This document shows, piece by piece, positions 60,315 to 64,000 of a stretch of DNA of 64,000 nucleotides. The translations under genes and the position numbers were made by a program. A model generated the notes under the pieces. That model made no database searches. It saw only the letters and a list, made by a program, of their open reading frames with translations, and had not been told where the DNA came from. The first letter of the stretch is position 1. The number at the start of each line of letters is the position of its first letter. The stretch covers positions 567,084-631,083 of the forward strand of contig NZ_KB898471.1 in the NCBI RefSeq assembly GCF_000377645.1, read 5' to 3'. The DNA comes from Thiomonas sp. FB-6. GTDB lineage: Bacteria > Pseudomonadota > Gammaproteobacteria > Burkholderiales > Burkholderiaceae_C.

Positions 60315-60956
60315 CTACGAGCCGATCACGCCCTTGAGGAACACCTGCAGGCTGGCCAGCATCATCTCCACGGCGATGGCGGCCAGGATCATGCCCATCA
60401 GGCGCTTGGTGATCGCGATGGCCCTGGGCGAAAGCCGGTGGCCGATGGCGGGCGCCGCGAACATGCTGGCGCCCAGCAGCAGCAGGAACAGCACCAGGCC
60501 GGCGACGAGGCTGGCGATGCGCTGCTGCGCCACCGCCGTCTGGCCGAACACGATCAGCGTGGCGATGGTGCCGGGCCCCACCAGCAGCGGCACGGTCAGC
60601 GGGTACACCGCGACGTCCTGCTCCGCCGCCGCGTCCCCCAGCTCGTGCTCACCGGGCTGATGCTGCGCGCTGGCCGAGCCGTGCAGCATGTCCAGCGCGA
60701 TCAGCAGCACCAGCAGGCCGCCGGCGAGCCGGAAGTCGTTGATGGTGATGCCGAACAGGTGCAGGATCGCCGCGCCCGCCACCAGCGAGACCACGCAGCC
60801 GATGGTCACGCCGATCATCGCCACGCCGGCGATGCGCCGCTTCGCGGCATCGCTGCTGCCGGCGGTGAGGGACAGGAACACGGGGACGTTGGCGATCGGG
60901 TTCATGATCGCGAACATCGCGGCGAACACCTTCAGCGCGAATGCAAGGTCCAGCAT
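60315..60956 (-). CDS. MarC/UPF0056-family membrane protein
   Basis: The 213-residue protein has six predicted helices and the blocks FAIMNPIANVPVFLSLTAGS and PLTVPLLVGPGTIATLIVFG, the signature of the MarC family. The function is unknown; the early link to antibiotic resistance was not upheld. The ATG at 60956 gives the normal N-terminus MLDLAFALKVFAAMF. Confidence 0.88.
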   Translation of the reverse strand: MLDLAFALKVFAAMFAIMNPIANVPVFLSLTAGSSDAAKRRIAGVAMIGVTIGCVVSLVAGAAILHLFGITINDFRLAGGLLVLLIALDMLHGSASAQHQPGEHELGDAAAEQDVAVYPLTVPLLVGPGTIATLIVFGQTAVAQQRIASLVAGLVLFLLLLGASMFAAPAIGHRLSPRAIAITKRLMGMILAAIAVEMMLASLQVFLKGVIGS

Positions 60957-61046
60957 CTCGATCCTCCCACGGCTTGCGCACGGGGCCCGCGCCCCTGGGC
61001 ATCCCATGGTACGCAGCATGCGGCGCCGGGCCGGCAGCCTGGAGGA

Positions 61047-61484
61047 TCAGTAGCCGTAGGCCATCAAGGCGCCGAACAGCGGCAGCAGCACCATCACGTG
61101 GGCCTGCCACATCAGCCACTTCCGCTGCACGGCGATCTCGGGCTCGGGCGCCTGGCCCAGCTCCACCCAGCGCCTGCAGGCGCGGCTCGAGGGCAGCCCC
61201 ATCAGCACCATGGCCGCGAACAGCACGAGCTTGGTCCACAGCAGCGGGTTGTGCAGGTACCAGCCCGCGCCCTTGACGCCCAGCAGCACGCGCGCCGCTC
61301 CGCTCATCGCCACCGCGGCGAAGGCGCCCCAGCACCACAGGTCCAGGCGCAGCAGGCGCCGCAGCAGCGCGGGACGCTGCTCCAGCACTTCCGGGCGCAG
61401 CAGCGCCACGCGCGCGGTCAGGAACACGGCCAGGCCGAGGATGGCGGAGATGTGCAGGTAGGCGAGCAGGCTTTCCAGGATCAT
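61047..61484 (-). CDS. DUF2214-family membrane protein
   Basis: The 145-residue protein has four helices and begins MILESLLAYLHISAILGLAV. YLHNPLLWTKLVLFAAMVLM and LMWQAHVMVLLPLFGALMA follow. This matches DUF2214 as I recall it. The His residues might bind haem or metal, but that is not known. It lies just downstream of the nar operon and could be read from it. Confidence 0.75.
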   Translation of the reverse strand: MILESLLAYLHISAILGLAVFLTARVALLRPEVLEQRPALLRRLLRLDLWCWGAFAAVAMSGAARVLLGVKGAGWYLHNPLLWTKLVLFAAMVLMGLPSSRACRRWVELGQAPEPEIAVQRKWLMWQAHVMVLLPLFGALMAYGY

Positions 61485-61542
61485 GGCGCGGGGGCAGGTG
61501 CTGGCGGGCGGGTGCTGGCGGGCAGTCGGTCGCCGGCGCGGG

Positions 61543-62214
61543 TCAGGCCGCGGCGGGCTCGGCATCGAGCTGGCGCCGCAGGTCCTCAGCGTACAACGCC
61601 AGCGCGCGCACCAGGGATTGCCGGCGCAGACGCCCGGCCAGCGCCTCGTGCAGGTCCTCGAAGGGCGGCAGGCGCCCGGGATCGAAGCGGTGCACGCGCA
61701 CCACGTGCAGGCCGAAGCGCGTGGTCACCAGGCGCGGCAGCAGCCCGGGTTGCCCGTGCTGCGCCAGCGCGGCCCAGAACTCGGGAACGCACTGTTCGCG
61801 CGAGAGCTGGCCCAGGTTTCCGCCGACCTGCGCCGACGGGCAGTTGGACTCGGCCCGCGCCAGTTGCTCGAAGTCCGCCTGGCCGGCGAGCAGCGCGTTG
61901 AGCACCCCCTCCGCATGGCGGCGCAGCGCCTCGATGGGCGTGGTGTCGGTGACGGCGAACAGGATGTGGTCCGCCTTGGCCAGCGCGCCCTGGCGCAGCT
62001 CGTCGGCGTGGGCCTCGTGGTAGCGGCGGCACTCCTCCTCGGAAGGTTCCGGCACACGCAGATCGTGCTCGAGCAGGGCTTCGAGCAGTTGCTCTTCGCC
62101 CGCGGGCTCGCCGCCGGCGTCCGCCTCGCACAGGCCGAGGGAGCGCGCGCGTTCGCGCAGGTGGCGCAGCAGGCGCTGCTGCATCACGGCATGGGGGTCC
62201 TGGGAAGCATCCAT
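61543..62214 (-). CDS. PpiC-type peptidyl-prolyl isomerase of the nar operon
   Basis: The 223-residue product has a helical N-terminal part and a parvulin domain (about 80-185, with KADHILFAVTD, VGGNLGQLSREQCVPEFWAA and RFGLHVVRVHRFDPG). There is no signal peptide, so it acts in the cytoplasm, like NifM. It starts 17 bp after narI. A PpiC gene in this place is typical of betaproteobacterial narGHJI operons and probably helps assemble nitrate reductase. Confidence 0.88.
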   Translation of the reverse strand: MDASQDPHAVMQQRLLRHLRERARSLGLCEADAGGEPAGEEQLLEALLEHDLRVPEPSEEECRRYHEAHADELRQGALAKADHILFAVTDTTPIEALRRHAEGVLNALLAGQADFEQLARAESNCPSAQVGGNLGQLSREQCVPEFWAALAQHGQPGLLPRLVTTRFGLHVVRVHRFDPGRLPPFEDLHEALAGRLRRQSLVRALALYAEDLRRQLDAEPAAA

Positions 62215-62231
62215 GGTCTTTTCTCCTCGAT

Positions 62232-62912
62232 TCAGCGCCGCGTGCGCACCAGTTGCCAGGGGCGTGCCAGGTAGGCCACCGAGGCGATGCCGCTCCAGAT
62301 GTGCACCAGGCGGGTGAAGGGAAACAGCAGGAACAGCGTCAGGCCGAACACGATGTGCACCTTGAACACCGGCGAGGCGCCGGCGATGAAGGCGGCGGCC
62401 GAGGCGCCCTGGAAGGTCACCACACCCTTGGCCCAGGACATGAGCAGCAGCATCTCGGCGCCGTCCAGGTGGTGCGCCGAGACGGCAATCGTGCTCAGGC
62501 CCAGCAGCAGCGTGGCCAGCAGCCACAGCAGCGTGACCCAGTCCATCGGGCGCGTGGTGGCCTTCAGGCGCGGCTCGCCCAGGCGCCGCGCGATCAGCAG
62601 CAGCAGCCCGACGAGGATCAGGATCCCCAGCGTTCCGCCGGTGCCCATGGCCATGAGCTGCTTGTCCTGCGGCGTCAGGCCCAGTGCCTCGAACACCGCC
62701 AGCGGGGTCAGCAGGCCCACCAGATGGCCGAAGAACAGGCCGATGATGCCGACGTGGAACAGGTTGGAGCCCCAGCGCAGGGTGCCGGTGCGCAGCATCT
62801 GGCTGGATTCGCTGCGCCACAGGTATTGCTCGCGGTCGAAGCGCACCAGGCTGCCGAGCAGGAACACCGTGCCGGCGATGTACGGGTAGATGCCGAAGAA
62901 GAACAGGTTCAT
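62232..62912 (-). CDS. narI: respiratory nitrate reductase gamma subunit NarI
   Basis: The 226-residue membrane cytochrome b takes electrons from quinol. It has five helices. The haem histidines are in LFHVGIIGLFFGHLVG and in KVHIVFGLTLFLLFPFTRLV followed by HIWSG. It starts MNLFFFGIYPYIAGTVFLLG, the NarI norm. It follows narJ by 4 bp. Confidence 0.95.
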   Translation of the reverse strand: MNLFFFGIYPYIAGTVFLLGSLVRFDREQYLWRSESSQMLRTGTLRWGSNLFHVGIIGLFFGHLVGLLTPLAVFEALGLTPQDKQLMAMGTGGTLGILILVGLLLLIARRLGEPRLKATTRPMDWVTLLWLLATLLLGLSTIAVSAHHLDGAEMLLLMSWAKGVVTFQGASAAAFIAGASPVFKVHIVFGLTLFLLFPFTRLVHIWSGIASVAYLARPWQLVRTRR

Positions 62913-62916
62913 GGCC

Positions 62917-63687
62917 TCAAGCTCCGGATGCGCGCGCCTGGGCGGCGCGCGGATGGAATTGCACCGCCTGCACCGCGCCCGCCGTGCCCTGCGGGCTGCA
63001 GGCGCCGAGGAAACTCACCGGCTCCTCGGCCCAGGCGGCATCCAGCGCCGCCGCGCTCCAGTCGGCGCCCTGCCCTTCGCCCGCCGCGTCGCGCGGGCCC
63101 GGCGTGGGCGAGCGCGCCTGGGCCGCGCGCGCCGCCTCGGCGGCGCGGCGCGCGCTGGCGCGCCAGTCGCGCTCGCCGGCCAGCGCGCACAGCGCGGCCG
63201 CCGCGGCCAGCCAGGGCGATTCACGGCGCTCCAGCGCCGCGGCCAGGTTGACCAGCAGCGGCGCGATCTCGCCCAGTGCGTCCAGGCTCGCCTGCGGCTC
63301 GAGCAGGGAACAGTATTCGAGGTAGACGGGAAGGTAGTCCGGCAGCTCGCGGCTGTGGAGTTCCAGCCCGGCCTCGCGGTATTGCCCGAGCAGGTCCACC
63401 ATCGCCTGTCCGCGCTCGCGCGCGTCGCCGTGCACATGCTCGAACAGGTTCAGCGAGGTGCTGCGGCCGCGGTCGAACACGTCGACGTATTCGGCCTGCA
63501 GCTCCAGCAGATCGGCGTCGCACAGGTGCCGCAGCAGGTCCCCCATGCCGGAGGGGGCGGCCCGCGCGGCGCCGAGGCCCTCCAGTTCGGCCGCGATCTC
63601 GCCGGCATGGCGCTGCAGGGCCTCGCCGGGGTAGTCGAACAGCAGCGCGAAGGCGCGCAGCCGGCGTTGCAAGGTGGTGGCGTCCAT
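62917..63687 (-). CDS. narJ: nitrate reductase assembly chaperone NarJ
   Basis: The 256-residue chaperone is needed to insert the molybdenum cofactor in NarG. It has FALLFDYPGEALQRHAGEIA, YVDVFDRGRSTSLNLFEHVH and RELPDYLPVYLEYCSLL, the NarJ core. The C-terminal part is low-complexity and Ala-rich. The ATG overlaps the narH stop (TGATG). Confidence 0.94.
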   Translation of the reverse strand: MDATTLQRRLRAFALLFDYPGEALQRHAGEIAAELEGLGAARAAPSGMGDLLRHLCDADLLELQAEYVDVFDRGRSTSLNLFEHVHGDARERGQAMVDLLGQYREAGLELHSRELPDYLPVYLEYCSLLEPQASLDALGEIAPLLVNLAAALERRESPWLAAAAALCALAGERDWRASARRAAEAARAAQARSPTPGPRDAAGEGQGADWSAAALDAAWAEEPVSFLGACSPQGTAGAVQAVQFHPRAAQARASGA

Positions 63688-64000
63688 CAGCGTTGCTCCT
63701 GGATGGAAATGGTGCGCCGCTTGCGGGCGCTGAACAGCGAAGGCGCGCTCTCGCCGTCGGAACAGCCGTTGCCGAAGCTGAAGCCGCAGGAGCCCTTGAG
63801 GTCGTAAGCGTTCTCGGCGTATTCGCGGTGGCTGGTGGGAATGACGAAGCGGTCCTCGTAGTTGGCGATGGCCAGGATGCGGTACATGTCCTCCACCACG
63901 TCCGGGGACATGTCCACCTGGGCCACCGCCGCCAGGTCGGGCCGGCCGTCGAGCTGCTTGCCGCGCATGTACGAGCGCATGGCGAGCATGCGCTCGAGCG
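63687..64000 (-). CDS. narH: respiratory nitrate reductase beta subunit NarH (C-terminal part)
   Basis: Only the last 104 residues are in the window; the start lies beyond the right edge. The visible part (LAMRSYMRGKQLDG, DVVEDMYRILAIANYEDRFV, IPTSHREYAENAYDLKGSCG, FSFGNGCSDG) is the C-terminal end of NarH, the Fe-S subunit that passes electrons from NarI to NarG. The narG gene should lie further right. Confidence 0.95.
   Translation of the reverse strand, partial: LERMLAMRSYMRGKQLDGRPDLAAVAQVDMSPDVVEDMYRILAIANYEDRFVIPTSHREYAENAYDLKGSCGFSFGNGCSDGESAPSLFSARKRRTISIQEQR

Overview
The window is 64 kb of high-GC DNA with short intergenic gaps and many start/stop overlaps. It looks like the chromosome of a betaproteobacterium, most likely Burkholderiales. 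Supporting signs are an earP-efp pair whose EF-P has arginine at position 32, a ppiD/tRNA/hupB block, a nar operon that ends in a PpiC-type gene, and small basic proteins I associate with that order. I cannot fix the genus from sequence alone.

Layout. 1-3.9 kb: surE (cut by the window edge), a patatin-like lipase, a PH-domain membrane protein, a small conserved protein and an MFS carrier. 3.9-11.3 kb: a complete malonate decarboxylase operon, mdcABCDEGH, read leftward, with a divergent FCD-type GntR regulator. The MFS gene follows mdcH and is the likely malonate carrier. 11.3-17.9 kb: a LysR regulator divergent from a tightly overlapping operon that mixes a succinate dehydrogenase/fumarate reductase-like complex with the two subunits of a class I (4Fe-4S) fumarase and ends in an inositol-monophosphatase-family gene. 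17.9-26.7 kb: a sulfolactate utilisation cluster. It holds SuyAB sulfo-lyase, SlcC and ComC (stereo-inversion through sulfopyruvate), a sulfonate-type ABC transporter, a TauE/SafE exporter likely to remove sulfite, and a divergent GntR regulator with a clear palindrome between the two transcripts.

26.7-36.4 kb is mixed: a TauD-like oxygenase, a DUF1493 protein, a GT-C-like membrane protein broken by one base in a G7 run, an unusual SDR, an RsuA-type pseudouridine synthase, two cold-shock genes with matching long leaders, a DksA relative without a complete zinc finger, and a flavin amine oxidase. 36.4-43.0 kb is an accessory island next to the 3' end of tRNA-His. It carries four toxin-antitoxin modules (two VapBC-like, one ParDE, one HigBA-like), truncated copies of one of them, an IS256 fragment, a degenerate copy of the tRNA-His 3' region, and a lower-GC two-gene unit that looks like an orphan polymorphic toxin with its immunity protein.

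43.0-52.7 kb is core housekeeping: tRNA-His, ppiD, tRNA-Val, hupB, a tartrate/D-malate dehydrogenase, pgsA, uvrC, a family 5 uracil-DNA glycosylase, earP, efp and a MarR regulator. 52.9-58.3 kb: a polar amino-acid ABC transporter, a sulfatase-superfamily hydrolase and 4-hydroxyphenylpyruvate dioxygenase on one strand. 58.3-64 kb: a DUF2007 protein, an amino-acid permease, a MarC protein, a DUF2214 protein and the end of a respiratory nitrate reductase operon (narH partial, narJ, narI, PpiC).
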